Shown here: piece after piece, positions 36,418-49,514 of the stretch
How the letters are laid out: every line of letters begins with the position of its first letter
How positions within the stretch are numbered: the first letter of the stretch is position 1
DNA from: Grammothele lineata
Lineage: Eukaryota; Basidiomycota; Agaricomycetes; Polyporales; Polyporaceae
Assembly (NCBI GenBank): GCA_002150815.3
Contig: NDFF03000370.1
Coordinates: forward strand, 124,001-188,000
Reading direction: 5' to 3'
Length of the DNA stretch: 64,000 nucleotides
Made by a program: the position numbers and the translations under genes
Notes under the pieces: generated by a model
The model's input: the letters and a program-made list of their open reading frames with translations, nothing else
Told to the model about the DNA's origin: nothing
The model's database searches: none

Positions 36418-39400
36418 CGCGTCGAAGGCGGCCCTGCGGGTACCGCATCGGACGCGGGCTCTCGAGCCTGCCCCGCGCACCCTCACCCACGCCGGCGGAG
36501 GCGAGTGGCAGGAGCAGGTATGCTTCTGTGCCCGGATGGAGCTCGCGCGTTCTCATCGTCCACCTGCAAGAACCGCTCGCGCACGCGCGCGCGGGGCGCA
36601 CCACCGCCACGGCTGCCCGTCGCTCCTCGTCCTTGGGCCGCGGCTGCTCGTCGCCACCCCGACGCGGCCCAGCGCGCCGCGCCGCCGCCTGGCCCGCTCT
36701 GGGCCCCGGGGGAAGCCCGCGGCGCCGGCGGCGGGGGATTGTCGTCTGCCAGGGGGCGCCGCGCGACGGACATCGGCCGCGCGAACGTTTCGCGGCACAG
36801 GCGCGTGCCGTAAGGGGAAGGCGAGGAAGAGAGCAAATCTTGCTAGGAACGCGGGCGTACCCGCCGCTGTTCGTGCAGGACGCCCTGTGCGACTCGCTTT
36901 CGCGCGGGAAATGGCAGAGTTGGAGTGACAGCGGATGCCGCGGCCGCCCAAACCGCGGGCACCACGCCGTCAGGATGTTGGGCTTGCCCGAATCGCGTCC
37001 GAAGGGCCCTTGAGGATGTGCGGGCGCGCGAGCGGCCCTGCATGCGCGGGTGTCTATTGCGCTCATGGCAGGACATCGAGCAATGCATGCGATGCATGGA
37101 GGTGCGCCCCCCACTGTTTTCTTTGTCGCGATCCCATCGATGCGCCCTCGCCCCCTCCCTCGTCGCGCGTCCTCTGGGATGCGCTTCTGGCGCGCAGAAG
37201 AGGAGGCGCCGGGGAGGCCGACGACTGAATGCGTTTCGATCGAGGCTCGCGCACGAGACACGGGCACGAACACTGGCAGGGCAGTCGGAGCGCACGTGGA
37301 GCTGTGTCCGTCGTCTTCTCTTACGAGCTTTGGATACACGCGTTCGTCCTCCGGTGCGGGGGCCCCGGCCTCCCTGCCTCAGCTGCGCGCACCTCCTGCC
37401 CGTACCCGTGCTGACGTTCCAGCCAACGCATGCGACAACACTTCTTCGAATTCGGCCGCGACGTCATTCAGCGATCATCCAGCGCCGTCAGCTGAGATCG
37501 AGCCCGAGCCAGCGCACGACCAGCCGCGAATTCTTCAGCTGCGCAACACTCGAACGTGTTCAAACCCGAGTTCGTCCCCCGGTCCTTGGCCACTCCTAGA
37601 AGACCCCCGTAGGTGATTCTTACACATCCTTCCGCTCGATCACGCGCGAGCGACCCCGACGCCGTCCCCTGACCGACAGCCAGCTCCGCAAATAACCACC
37701 GCGGCACCTGTGCAGTGTGTAATCACGCCCTTCTCCAAATCTCCAAATCACCTTCGCCACGCAGCGCAGGATCGCGCTGCGGACCGCCGCGGCAGCCTTC
37801 CTCGGCCTAGTGCGGACTGCACTCAATCTTGCACGAATGCACCATTCGCATTGTTGGCTGGCTACATGTCGACATGAGGGAACCCTGGGGGCACAGTAGG
37901 TCGGTCGTCCATTCACTGGATGATCGTGATACAGTGCCTGCTGCTTCGATCACCAACCCTGACCAGAGACTGACGCCCGTTCGCTCAGGGCTGCCGCGCT
38001 CACGTAAGGGCCTTCGACGAGGACGTTCGCGTCCAGCAACTGTAATCTGTAGCCGCCACTGTAGCCGTGCAGCAGATCCATCTGGCTTTCCGCGCCTGGT
38101 GCTCAAACCGAGCCCAAACCTGCCTAGGGTCTTTCCAAGCCTGCCTGTCATCGCGCAGACGCGCAAGACGCACAGGGCGCAGCCGGCCGCCACTCATCGG
38201 GACCCGCTTGTGGCCCGCAGGAGGAGAGTGAACATGTACAGGGCGAGCTTCTCGGGATCGCGTCCCTTTCATGTAATAACACGCAAACAAGAACGCAATC
38301 GAACGCCGACTCCTCCGCCCGCACGCCCGCACGCCCGCATTCGGACCCTGACCTGCACGCAGCGCGACAGATGGTACGCGCACAGGAAGCTTCTGAGCAA
38401 CACGCCCCTGGTCCTGGTCAGAGTTGTGCCACTCGCGCGTCGCATCCATCCGCGAATGCAGCACTCTCGCTCGGAAGGCTCGCACGCCCTGCCACCGCCA
38501 GCCTTCCCAAGCCTTTCCCCACCTCCGCCCGCTCGCGCGCAAATATTCGCCTCGACGCGCGCCCGCGCTCGCGCGGCACCGGACCCCTCCTCCTCAAACG
38601 GGCTAGTGCGGCGCCCACGCTGGCGCCCCCCGCACCCGTCCCCGTCCCTCCCGAGCCATCCGCTCGAAGAACCAGCAAGAAGCAACCCCCATCCCTCGGC
38701 CGAGGTAACGCTGCCCACCACCTTCTTCCGAGGTCCCCGCTCGCCCACTCCGCGCCTCTGTGTGTCCACGAAAGTCGCGACCGGCCCGTCTCCGCGCGCC
38801 GCGGAGTTGCGGGGTCGCGCCTCACCCGCCCGCCCGCTCGCCCGCCCGCCCGCATGCGCGTCCGGGTATGCTCCCCTTTTCGTCGCAAACATTGGTCGTC
38901 GCCGCTGTGAAGAGCCCTCATTCTCCGGTGACGTCCTCTTCGGGGCGCGCGCGCGATTCGTGTCACTGCGCGCCGCAATGTGGTTGAGGGGGGACGACGT
39001 TGGCGACCGGTGCGTGCCTTTTCCCCGGGGCAGCCGTGTGATAGATGATGACGGACCACTGAATATTATTGACCGCGCCAGCACGCATACAGTACACATC
39101 CAATATTGAATGCGCGCATTTACCCCGCGACGGGCTCGCCCCCCTTGCGGGGCTCTAGCCTGCGTATGGCAATTGCGGCGCGGCCCGTCGTGTCGAGTCT
39201 TGTCTCTGCCTTCGCGTCCGCCTCCGCGACACTGACCGCCGGCGGCCCCCGCCACGTATGCCCCGCCACTCAGCAGCACAAGCCTCCGTGCGGATTCTTC
39301 GCTCCCAGGGCGCGACAATCGCGTGTGAGCCAAGCTCGCAGAGCTACGCGACGGCGGTGCCGACGCATATTTGGGCTGCATGAGATATCAGAACTTCCCG

Positions 39401-42373
39401 CGTTCGGGGGGGCCGCTTGTGCAGAAGGAAAGGTGCGGTCTCGTGCCGGTATAATTAACACCTCAACGTCGGTAATTTGGTACCGTTAGCAGGGCATTGT
39501 CTGGAAAGGCGGTACCCATACTAGCGATCAGCCGTGCCAGGCTCTTCAAGTTCGTCCGATGTCGCGCGCCTCATTCGAAACTGTGAGAGAGAGGCGGCCG
39601 CCTTTCCATCCAAATGCGGATGTCTATATTATGCGACGGTGACGCAGCATCCATTATGACCGATCGGGGACAAGCTGACTGAGGATACAGACATAACGAC
39701 ACTTGGACATTCTAGCTATCACGTTCAGTGGGTCCGAGCCGCCTACTCATCCTATGCAAAATCGGGGTACGTAGATGTAATCATCTCGATGGTCGATGGT
39801 CGCAGCGATATCCGTATAGCGCGCAGGGCCTCGCCCTCCCCCCTTCTTTCAACGGTGGGGCGCTCGGGTAGAGACACTAGGCAGCCGAAGGCCGTTAACA
39901 TCGGAAACCGAAGCGCACGTCCTCTGCACTACCGCGCCTGCGCGCGCTGCAACACTCCATCACAGTGGGCTCAGCTGAACACTTTCTCCCCTCAGAGGCC
40001 TCCATGGGAGACGCTGCCCCAAAGATGCCCAGGCTATCCCAGCGTCCCAGAATCGGCGCGCGATGTCGAAAGCCTCGTGGATCATTGTGCCACTCGCAGC
40101 TCGCACTGGCACGGCCCAGTGAAACGTGCTGTGCCTCTGGCTAGCTGGATTCCAGCCGCACAGACGTGCACTAGTCGTCTCCAGTTGTCGCATGCCCGCG
40201 CCCTCGATCGGCCAGCTAGTACGCCGGCCCCCAAAACTCATTCCATTGGTCGCCGCGTCCGAGGAGCGATCACGGTTGAGGTGACGCTCGCCCTCCGTGA
40301 AGACGAAACCCCTTCTGTACGACTGGGCGACGACGCGACTCGCGCGTCCGAGGCCCACGCCCGCCCACCAGGTGCCTCCGGAAGGCCGCCAGCCACCCAT
40401 AGCCTCGAGGCCGGGCCCTGTCGGAGGATGATGACATGTCATACGGATTCCAGACACAACACTCCGTCCCGAGTGGCATCCCCTCTCTCGCCCTCGTCCA
40501 CGTTCGCCCCACGCGGCGGCGCTCGTGGCCGCCACTGGCAGCTGTCGCCGTCGGTGCCATACGCACGGCGCTGGTGGCCCAGCTTCCTTCCCCGCACGCA
40601 GCCGTACGCCCGGTCTCGAAGACGGCCGCGCAACGGCATCGCGCGCCTCCGGGCGAGGTTATGTGGGCTGCGCGCGTCTACGCCAGTTGGACACGGACCC
40701 ACTCGAGCCTCAGGAAGATCGCTGGGCGGCGGCAATTAGGCGGTGGACCCCAGACCCTTCAAGTTTCAGGTTCCCGCGGTGCTCGACGGCTCAACGTCTA
40801 GCGCTCAGAGCATCCTCGACGGCGTCTTCTGAGTGTCCAGCCTACTGCTGAGCGTCAGCAGCATTTGCTCCGGGTTACGGCGACGCGGCCGGCGGGAGCG
40901 GAGGGGCCTCCGAGAGCCTGGACGGTCGGCCTGCTTCGGTCTACAGTGACAGCTACGCGAGAGGCACAGCCTCCCCAGTAGCTTCGGGCGTAATTCCCGC
41001 AAAACCTCGTGGCGAGCGGGCTCTATTTCCTTTAGTGGAGGCACCCGCATGTACGTACGTACGCAGAGCAGAAATCGAAGGACATAAGTGATTCTCGCAG
41101 GAATAGCTCAGCCCCTGCCTTCTCGCCAGTTATTTTTGCTGCGAGCCCATGACCGCGGTCGTGATGCGCACGATTAGCAAGAAGACATTCGGGTAGGCGG
41201 GGGGGATTGCCAGAATCAGGTGTCCGGACTAGTGGTCTGGACTCAGGGGGGGCGTGTGCAATATAGTACTTCTCGCGCTGCAAGTAAGCTGATGTGAAAG
41301 CGGAGTTCACGAAGGTGAACGACGGCCACCGGTCTTTGAGTTCCTTGGGAAGAAGTCGTCCCCGTCGCCGGCGGTACACCTCTCGCGAGCCGACTGCGAG
41401 GTCCCCCAGCTTCTGGTATACACCGCGGCCCCGAATTGGTCTCGGGACTCGGAAAAGCACTATGCCTTGTTTATGAATTGGAGAATTCGGAGGGCGAGCG
41501 ACGAGCGGGAAATTCGTGATAAATACTGCTGATCGCCGCTGTTGCGTAACTGACGTGAATTCTCGTTCAACTCCGCTCCGATAAGAGGAGGCCACTCAAG
41601 AATGAGCAAGTCCCCGCGCCAAGTTTTGCGATGTTCGGAGAGGGCTTCTTTGGCGTTGAGGTATTTGAAGAAGACAGGCGGAGTACCCGAAGGCGCCGAA
41701 AAAGGCGGCGCACGCCTGCGCAAGCCCAGACTAGCAGGCATGATTAGATTGACTATGTATGCAGTTTGCATGACGTCACGCGTGTGTGCTGATAAACGTA
41801 CTCGTTCAGTCATCCGACGCAACAGCCTCCAGCGAAAGACGGCAGTCTACCTCATGCCGACTATCTATCGCGGTCCGCAGCTGGGGGAGCTAGAAGCCTG
41901 GCCTCGTTCGGACATTGTATCCCAGAAGCGTTTGGAATACAGCGGACTGGAAAACGTTGGTTACAAATACAGTACTTCGTGACAATCTAACACGACAGCA
42001 AGGCTTGCGAACAGCGTAGATCTTGCCAAGGGGGCGAAAGAAGGGCTAGGCGGGAGAAGCGCGGGTGTGGCCAGCGCACGCGCTAGCCACCCTGCACGGA
42101 CGGCCGCATGCGGCCGCAACCCCTGCCACTTTCCTCCGCCTGACCCCGTGCTTCCCGCACTTCCTTCGAACCTCACCCCCCGCCTCGAAATAGCAGTATA
42201 GGGTACACACCCTCAAACACCTTCCCCCCTCACCCCCTCTCCGCGGGCCTTGTCGTGCTCGCGCGACGAGCGGGCAGAAGGACAGCCCTGACTTGCGCGG
42301 GACTCCGACGCCCACTCCTCCAATTCCGGCGCGCAGCAGAGAAGAGTAGCTTGACAGGAGGTGACCAGGAAGC

Positions 42374-45225
42374 TCACTTCTCGGTGCCCGTCTTCGCCCT
42401 CTTCGGCGCGAACGCGTACCACTCCGGGACTTCGTTCGCCTTGGGCACCGCGCGCCGTCGTAATTCGCGCAATTCCGCCTCCTCTTCGAGTTCGCGCAGT
42501 CGCCGAGCCTCCTCAGCCGCGCGCTCCGCCTCGCGCTCCCGCGCACGTCGCGCGGCCTCGAATTTCTCCCGCTCCGCCGCGCGTGTCTCTGTAGAAAGTG
42601 CGAATTGCACTGGCACCGTCGGCTGCGGTTCCGCGCGGCGCCGCGAGGCGAGAAGGGATTCTTGCATCGCGTGTAATGCTTTGAAGTCGGGAATGGGGTG
42701 GTGGATGCCTCCTGGTCCGCGCGTGCGACGCAGGGACGCCGACGTGCCCGCCTCCGCATCCCCGCCGTCGGCATCCCTGTCTGACATCGCCCCCTTGGCC
42801 TTGCCTTTGTCAGCCTCGGCCTTGCCGCGCACGTTCACGCGCGTCGAGGTCGCGAATTGGAACTCAATCGGTCTCGTGGGTTTCGCGGGAGGTAAACTTG
42901 TCGACTAGAAGCACAGGTACATCAGTATTGAATTTAGTACGAAGCGCGCAGAAATGCTGGGCGTGAGGCGCCATCCAAGACCTGGGCCGAGATGTCAAGT
43001 CCGCTCAATGCGCAACAGATTTCAACCGCGCGATTTTCATCGGCAGACGTCTGACGTCCCCTGTCGAACACACCGGTAGACGCTGTTCGTAGCACTGCCG
43101 GACGGAGGCGGAAGCGAAAGGACACGACGGGTGGGAAAGAAATGGCAGCCAGTGCTGACAGAAAACTGCGAACGCACCGGTCTGTCAGCGGCGGAGGACG
43201 CAGGCCGATTGTGCTTCGGTTCTCCTGTCACCTGCTCGTCTTCCTCAGACATATTTTCCTTTTGCGAAGACGCCAACTGCTGCCCTGATCTACCGCCGCT
43301 GCCAAACGGCGCGGCGGAGTAGCTGCTCTGGGAAGTTTTCTCCGGTCTCGACGCTGCGTTCTTCGCCGTCACAGCGTGAGCTTCCCTCCCAGGGACGCTA
43401 GTTGACAGCGTCGTCGTCCGCAGGACTGAAGCGCCGGCCTTGCTCGCGAGGCTAGCATTCGTTGCACGATCCGCACGGACGACCTTGGTGGTAGCAGACA
43501 CCGTGCGCCGGGCACGAACGGAGGTTGCGGACGTTGAAGGCGCCGCCGGCGCGTTCCTCGCCAGCGAGGGTTGCAGGGTCGCTTTTCGAGGCCTTGACCC
43601 CTTCGAGGAGGATGGCTCCGAGGTCTCGGATGCGGACATGGTCTTGCTACGCTTGAACCCATGCAACATGTCCTCAGGTGACCCGGCGCGTTTGATTGAC
43701 TGTCGCATGGGTGAAGGAGGGCGCTCAGGGTCCGTGGTTGACGGCAGAGACGGGACTAATTGATCGTCGACGAGAGGGGTAGTCTCCCCGGTAGGCTCCA
43801 CTTCACCCGAATGAAGCTCTAGAACTTCTCGTTTCCGAGGAGATAGCTGAGAGAGCGTCAGGCAATCCACCTCACGGTCGACCACTACTGGCTGATGGCT
43901 GATGGCGACCTGTGCCAGTGCGACCTCCCTAGAGGTGGACACGGTTGAGGGCGGGTCGATGTCCTTGCATTCGGACCCTTCTGGCTGTTCCGGTCTACGC
44001 ATACCAGTTCAAAGGTGAATGGACTCTCGTAAGGGGCTGACTGCGCTCACCTCATCGCACTAGACATCAACTTCTGGCCGAATGACATGAGGGCATCGGC
44101 CAGACCGCCGGCGTGGAACGGCATGGCATCGTCGTTGGGTTCTTTTGCCACATTACGACTAGGACCAACGGTGGACTTAGCAGAAGCGCCCTGCAGAGGT
44201 CGACGTCGCGTTGTCTGTACGGGCTTCTTGACAGATCCCGAGAGTCTGCGTGCCAAGGACACCGTCAAAGGCTTAACCTTGCCGGGTTTCAAAGTGGCGG
44301 TCGTTGGCGTCACCTGTTATTGGAAGCGGTAAAACTCTGTCTCAGTGAAGACATATGCGACCAACACCAGTAAGCGCACCTTCTTTCGCTTCGCCTTGTC
44401 GCCGATAAGAAGTTTCTTCTGTCGTTCCGTAAGATTTGGTTTTGCAACAGCCTTGACTATCCCCTTCTTGGACACAGCGTCTGAGACGTAGTTCTCAGGG
44501 ATAGATTCCGATAAATTCGGAACCACCGTAGAATCATTCTGTATGGTACTATCTGCATTAGCTTCCGGGACCATTGGTGCAGAATCTACGCTATCGTTGG
44601 GAGTTGGGGTAGCTCGTTGGATATATGGGGATTCGAGGGGTATAGCTGGCGCCTTGTCCGACAAGCATGAGGACGTCTCAGGAGGTCGCGATTGTGCGGA
44701 CGTAGACGAGAGACTAGGAATCTCCGCGCTGGGATCTGGGGAAAAGTTATCACAGGCTAAGAAGTTGACCTCGTCTTCCGCCATGAGGTCCTCATCATGG
44801 CGCCGTGGGGGAGGGATTTCGAAGGAAGGGTCTTGATTGAGAAACGGTGGCAATTGTTCAGAGATGGCATTAGAGAGCTCCGCAGCGATCGTCGCTCTGT
44901 GTGGCGTGGCGACGGCGGGATGATGGCGGGGGAATGACCTCACGGGCGCGGGCTTCGATCGTGGCGTGAGCTCGGCAAGAGTCAGAGGTGCTTGGGTTCG
45001 TTGCCTCAAAAGTGGAATGGGTGTGCTTAGAGAGACGTTCTCATTGTCAAAGAATCCCATGGTATCGTCGGCCAGGAGGTCGTCGGTATTCTGGACCGCA
45101 GCAGGGATTTGAAAGGAGGTCTCGGATAGGTCGGCGGCACCAGACATTTCGGAGAGGTCAGGGAGGTGGCGTAGGCTGAGGTCTCCCATTAGTGCTGAGA
45201 TATCAAACATAATGTCACTTTCCAT
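42374..45225 (-). CDS. TPX2 C-terminal-domain microtubule-associated protein
   Basis: Exons in transcript order: 45225-44380, 44313-44051, 43994 to about 43178, 42904-42374 (about 818 aa). The last exon carries the TPX2_C domain: KPTRPIEFQFATSTRVNVR, then FALSTETRAAEREKFEAARR, a Glu/Arg-rich helix, and RRRAVPKANEVPEWYAF near the stop. TPX2 proteins bind and nucleate spindle microtubules and activate Aurora kinase in animals. The N-terminal exon has short acidic-hydrophobic repeats of the type DLLADDTMGFFDNE and DLMAEDEVNFLACD, followed by a disordered Ser/Pro/Thr-rich region. Exons 1, 2 and 4 have clear borders. The end of exon 3 is uncertain: donors at 43177 (GTGCGT) and at 43231 (GTGACA) both keep the frame, giving 818 or 800 aa, and a further exon between 43125 and 42985 cannot be excluded. 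The chosen ATG is the first Met of a conserved-looking start, although the frame is open to 45483. Confidence 0.8.
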
Positions 45226-46857
45226 AGGCAAGTTTATTGTGAATGTGAGTGAAGACGTACTAGGTGCAGATGATGGTGGAGAGGAATATAGTCCTTTTCT
45301 CTCGTGGCCCACTTGCCAGAATTGCGAGCACGCTGATGCAATGGGTTGTTTCACGGCGCCACCAGATAGTTGATGTAGGTGTAGAAACAGATGAGCGAGG
45401 GCCACAAGCAAGTAGTCACTGGTCGGGGAAGAGTTACGCTTACCACTATGATCGCGACGACGCGACGCGAACCGACGCGACACAACCGTGGGAAACAGAC
45501 GCGTTTGCTGTTCACGTGACTTCCCTCTAGCACTTCCCGGCCCCCGGGCCGAGCACCGGCGCGCTTGCCTTCAGCTTGACCAGTGCCACCCGTCGTCTAT
45601 TCCGCGCTGCGGAAGGTTGTGGTAAACATAATCAACACATGATACGTCGCCCAGGACTTGCCCTCGTACGACTAGTATGCGGTGGTAGGCATCATAATCA
45701 TATCGTGTTTGATTATTCGAGCTCTGACTAATATTGAAGTTCGCTGTAAGGCTCAAAGTAGAACTTTGTCACTTGGGCAGGTTCCTCCTCTTAGCTAACC
45801 TTGAGAGTCGCAACGACTTGACTAGTTTTCCCCATTCCTGTAACTGCTGACTGAGCAATAGCAATTCCAAATGCCAAAGAACGGCTGTGGGGCATACACG
45901 CACCCATCAGCCCACGCTCGTGGCCGTCTTTGGCTCCTCGACAACATCTCGAGCAATCTCGAGGGTCCCTGTGGCCTCCAGACCGACTGCGCACGGAAGA
46001 GCTCGGTGCGAACAGCCACGTCTCTTGGGACCCTTGACGCCATCGCCACAGGCTCAACCACCAGCGCGCGGAGAACCCTCCCTGACTCAATATGCCCTCT
46101 ACGGCCGACCGGGCGCCAGGGGGTATATGGCATCGATCTCTCAAGAGCTCCATACGTGCATCCTCCGATGAGCTCGTGCGCGCGAAAATCAGGCTTCGAA
46201 CGGGCTCGGAGCGCGAGCAGCAGGGGGCCTCGCGCGCTTACGAGACTCCCGTGTTGTTCGAGGACTGCCGCCGGGACAGTACTGACAGGGCGTAGATTCG
46301 AAGCTTCGCGACTTCGAGCCTTCGGGCCTTCGCCGACAAAACATCCAGGCGCGTTATCGACGTCATCGTGTTTGCGCTCGACATGTCGCCCGTGCCTGCA
46401 CATCCATCGATCCTCGGCGATCGCGGCTGCAAGCCGATGCTGGCGGTCAACCTGACCGGACACGAGGCTTAGAGGCGGGGCGCGACTCCTCGGAGGCAAA
46501 TGTCTTGCGCGCCTCCAAGGCTGTCAGCGTCCATCGCATTCTTTTCAATTTCTTCTGTGAAGCCGGTCATTTTGGCTTATCCGACATTGTCCGAGCTTAG
46601 AACGATATTGCTACCATCAAATAATCACTTCCCCGAGAGAAGAGGCTACCGTGGCGTCGCAATCTCTCCGCCCGTACACGGAGCAGGCCAAGAATGGGAT
46701 AGTCATCGTCGCTTGGGGGTAAGTAAAATGAACACCGAAACGGATATCAAAGCCAAAAAGTCAATCGGCGCCCGACTGCCCTTACAGCCTCCGTGTCAGC
46801 CGCCACCACCACCGTCATCACAACACTTGTCGCCCATTCAATCTCAACACCTCAAAG
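45226..46857. other. Intergenic between the TPX2-like and Syo1 genes
   Basis: About 1.6 kb. The left part is the TPX2-like promoter and the right end is the Syo1 3' flank. Between about 45820 and 46500 both strands are open for roughly 600 bases (plus 45871-46455, minus 45822-46499), but neither product is recognisable. A short plus-strand segment ending near 46470 reads RVIDVIVFALDMSP in a third frame, which could be a coding remnant. I do not call a gene. Confidence 0.45.
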
Positions 46858-49514
46858 CTATAGCTTGAGCCCGCGTCGGTACTGGATGAATGCCGTCAGG
46901 TTGTCGCGGACATCTTCCCCGCGTAAGCGCAGTTCGCGCTCTTTTTTGCGATCGATTCCTCGTACGGCACGCCGGACGCCTTCTACCGCTGGCACAAGCG
47001 CCTCGAGATAGCGCCCTTGTCGGAAGTTGGCGTCGTAAGGGAGGGTCTCGTCCGAGAAAATATCGATGAGCGCTGATACAGCTTGCAAGAGCGGCTCTGT
47101 GGGCGTCGGCGGCGTTGCTGAGGGCGGTAGGAGGGACAGGAGGTACGAGGCGATAGTCTGAAACCGGAGCGCCACACGAGCGTTGAGGGCAGGGGGGCAA
47201 AACTGGCGTCAGCCGATCACATCCGCGCCGCGGGATACGTAGAAGGAGACGGGAGAAAACGATCTAGATAGCGAATATAGCGACGACATACCCTGTTCGT
47301 GTCGACCGACTGTGGGTTCTGCGCCAGGCACTCCAGAGCCCCGATCGTTTTGACCTTTACGCTTATGTCCGTCGTTGCGTTGCATAACTGCGTCAGCACC
47401 TGGACCTGCTCCTCCGTCGGCACGAGGGCGCCCTTCCAGACTTGGCCGACGCCCCAGAGCACGCCGACGCCGATGTCCCACATGTCCCGTCGGCGCTCCT
47501 GGCCCGGGCCCGAGATGTCCGTGCCCACCGTGCCGAGCGCAGTCCACACGGCCTCAAACACAGTCCTTCCGTTCTCAGGCGCGAGACCAGAAAGCCGGCC
47601 CGCGAGCGAGGTCGCCATAGAGAGAAATATGTTGTTCAGGCACTCGAGCGCACTAACGTGTACAGCGCCGAGCGCCGACGATGTGGGCGGATGCGGCGAC
47701 GGCGCGCCGATGGGAGGGAACGAGAGGACTGTCGGCTGCACTAATTTCAGCAACGGCGCAACAAGGGTCGTGAAGAACGCTGGCGGGGGAGGAGCGTCGG
47801 CGGCTGGCGCGGCGTCGTCCACAGCCATATCGTTGTCCTGAGCGTCATCCATGACCTCGTCATCCTCGTTGTCTGCACGCCCGCGAGGGTCGCCGCGTGA
47901 ATATCACATCAAACGAGGTCTAGACGCATCGCGACTCACCTTCGTTGTCAGCTTGAACTTCCGCATCGCCATCGGACGAACCGACGAAGACCTCCGGATC
48001 GGGCAGTGTGGCACATATTCCAGTGAGAATCTCGAGAGCGAGCTGGACCGTGCGCAGTCGTGTCTCGATCTGTTCAAGCTCCCGTTCAGAATCTGTTTTG
48101 TGGTCGGATTTCGGTACATGCTTCAACGACAGGTCATTGAGTTCCGGTATGGGTTCCTGCGGAGTTAAACCGAGTTACAGCATGAAAACGGTGAAGCGAC
48201 GGTGATTAAGGCGCTTACATGGTTATCGAGGGCATGCTGTGCCGCCTGCGATGCTTCTTGAAGGTCTATTGAGATCAGGACAGGCTCTAGAGTCGGGATA
48301 ACGACGTCCCGGTCGAGGTCCACAGTTGCGGCGATAGAAGGTGGTGGGATAGGGGAGATATTCCTGAGAATACCTGCCAGAGATCGTGAGATGACCGACG
48401 TAACAACACGCTCTGTGTTGACTCACCGCAGCAGAGCACACGCAGCGAAGACTCCCGGGAATCGGACGTGTCCTTCTCTTTGCCATTAGATTTTGGGGTG
48501 GTGGTGTCTGGACGCACGATGGAGAGTAGGCATGCCGTATACTCAGCGTTCAGGCGTACTTCATCGATGATGGAGGGATTCTCATCCGAAAGGACGTAAA
48601 GACATTGCGCTATTGCCATGGTGAACACGCGGGCACACCAAATAAGAACATAACCGACTTACCTGCGGAGGTTACGGTTGACAGCGGCAGTCTGTCTCTC
48701 GATGCAAGAAACGACATCAGAAACGGCACAAGGGAAATCTGGTTGATTGCGTTCAAGGCTTTGTTTGAGGTCTCACTGGTCTTCCCAAGTAAGTATCACA
48801 CGCGGTCAAGTAGAATGACAAAAGAAGACGCACGATAGACACCAGAGGATGGTAATCACGTTGTCCGCAAACTCGTAGACAAGTTTTTGCGCGTTTTCCG
48901 GCGCGTTCTTGGCTGATGTCAGGTATTGCGACAAAGTATTAGATATCTATCCGCAAACCAAAACTTAACCCCAAATCATCAGGGCTGCAGACATGTAGCC
49001 TACCTTGGGAACGAAGATTTTCAGAGGTGCCAATATATTTTTGTTGAACATCTCGGCGCAAATGTCAAAGCCACCATCAATGCATAGATTTCTGAGACAG
49101 AGATTACGATACAAAGAGCACTCGGACAACAAGAGACATACCGCAAAGATCCAGCAGCCTCCACTACAACCTCTTCCTCGCTGTCGGACAATCGGTTAAT
49201 AAGCATGCCGACAATATTTTTCCCCTGAAGGAGTCGCCGTGTGGATGGGTCATTGTGAATGAGATTAGAGACCGCAACGCAAGCCCATTTTCTCTCCGTG
49301 GGATCCACACTTTCCAACTGAGCGAGATGAGTATAAATTCAGCATAAATCTATCGATTGCCGCGGCTTAAACGCACCTTTTGCATGATCGGAAGGATGGC
49401 TTCACCCTTGGAAGATGATGCAGAAGCAGAGGCTAATCCTTTTGCAAGATGCGAGTCCGGAACCCGCATGGGGTTATGCCTGCGCATATTGCGTTTCTTC
49501 TGAGACTTGCCCAT
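46858..49514 (-). CDS. SYO1: Syo1/HEATR3-type ribosomal protein transport adaptor (symportin)
   Basis: Syo1 binds 60S proteins uL18 (Rpl5) and uL5 (Rpl11) and brings them into the nucleus together for 5S RNP assembly. Exons in transcript order: 49514-49377, 49317-49142, 49091-49004, 48907-48834, 48775-48663, 48609-48427, 48373-48219, 48156-47940, 47872-47292, 47202-46858 (2070 nt, 689 aa). The N-terminus MGKSQKKRNMRRHNPMRVPD is the basic, Kap104-binding type end of this family. ARM/HEAT repeats follow: ERKWACVAVSNLIHNDPSTR, NIVGMLINRLSDSEEEVVVE, LCIDGGFDICAEMFNKNI and ILWCLSETSNKALNAINQIS. An acidic loop (EDDEVMDDAQDND) lies before the C-terminal repeats, as expected. Exon 4 starts at 48907, not at the first AG of that intron, because only this keeps the frame. 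The gene looks intact and diverges from Fip1. Confidence 0.92.

Larger units (their letters stand above)
34892..42373. other. Gene desert, right part: CpG-rich with overlapping spurious ORFs
   Basis: Apart from the TATA-like element (35050-35060) and the upstream sequence of the cysteine-rich ORF at the left edge, I see no conserved gene here. The longest ORFs (37829-39109 on plus, 38269-39381 on minus, 39789-40739 on plus) overlap others on the opposite strand and have Arg/Pro/Ser/Ala-rich composition without domains. CCCG-rich tandem stretches occur near 38310-38345 and 38815-38860. Two A+T-richer patches (about 39450-39800 and 41450-42000) interrupt the CpG-rich sequence and may be remnants of different origin. 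Confidence 0.5.

Noticed and set aside
37829..39381. Long overlapping ORFs on both strands (426 aa on plus, 370 aa on minus)
   Set aside because: Both are Arg/Pro/Ala/Ser-rich, have no domain and overlap each other; stop-poor G+C-rich DNA produces these by chance.
39789..40739. 316-aa plus-strand ORF
   Set aside because: Biased composition, no recognisable motif, and open frames also on the opposite strand (39960-40535).
45822..46499. Facing ORFs of 194 and 225 aa between the TPX2-like and Syo1 genes
   Set aside because: Neither has a known domain or spliced extension; at most a decayed remnant.
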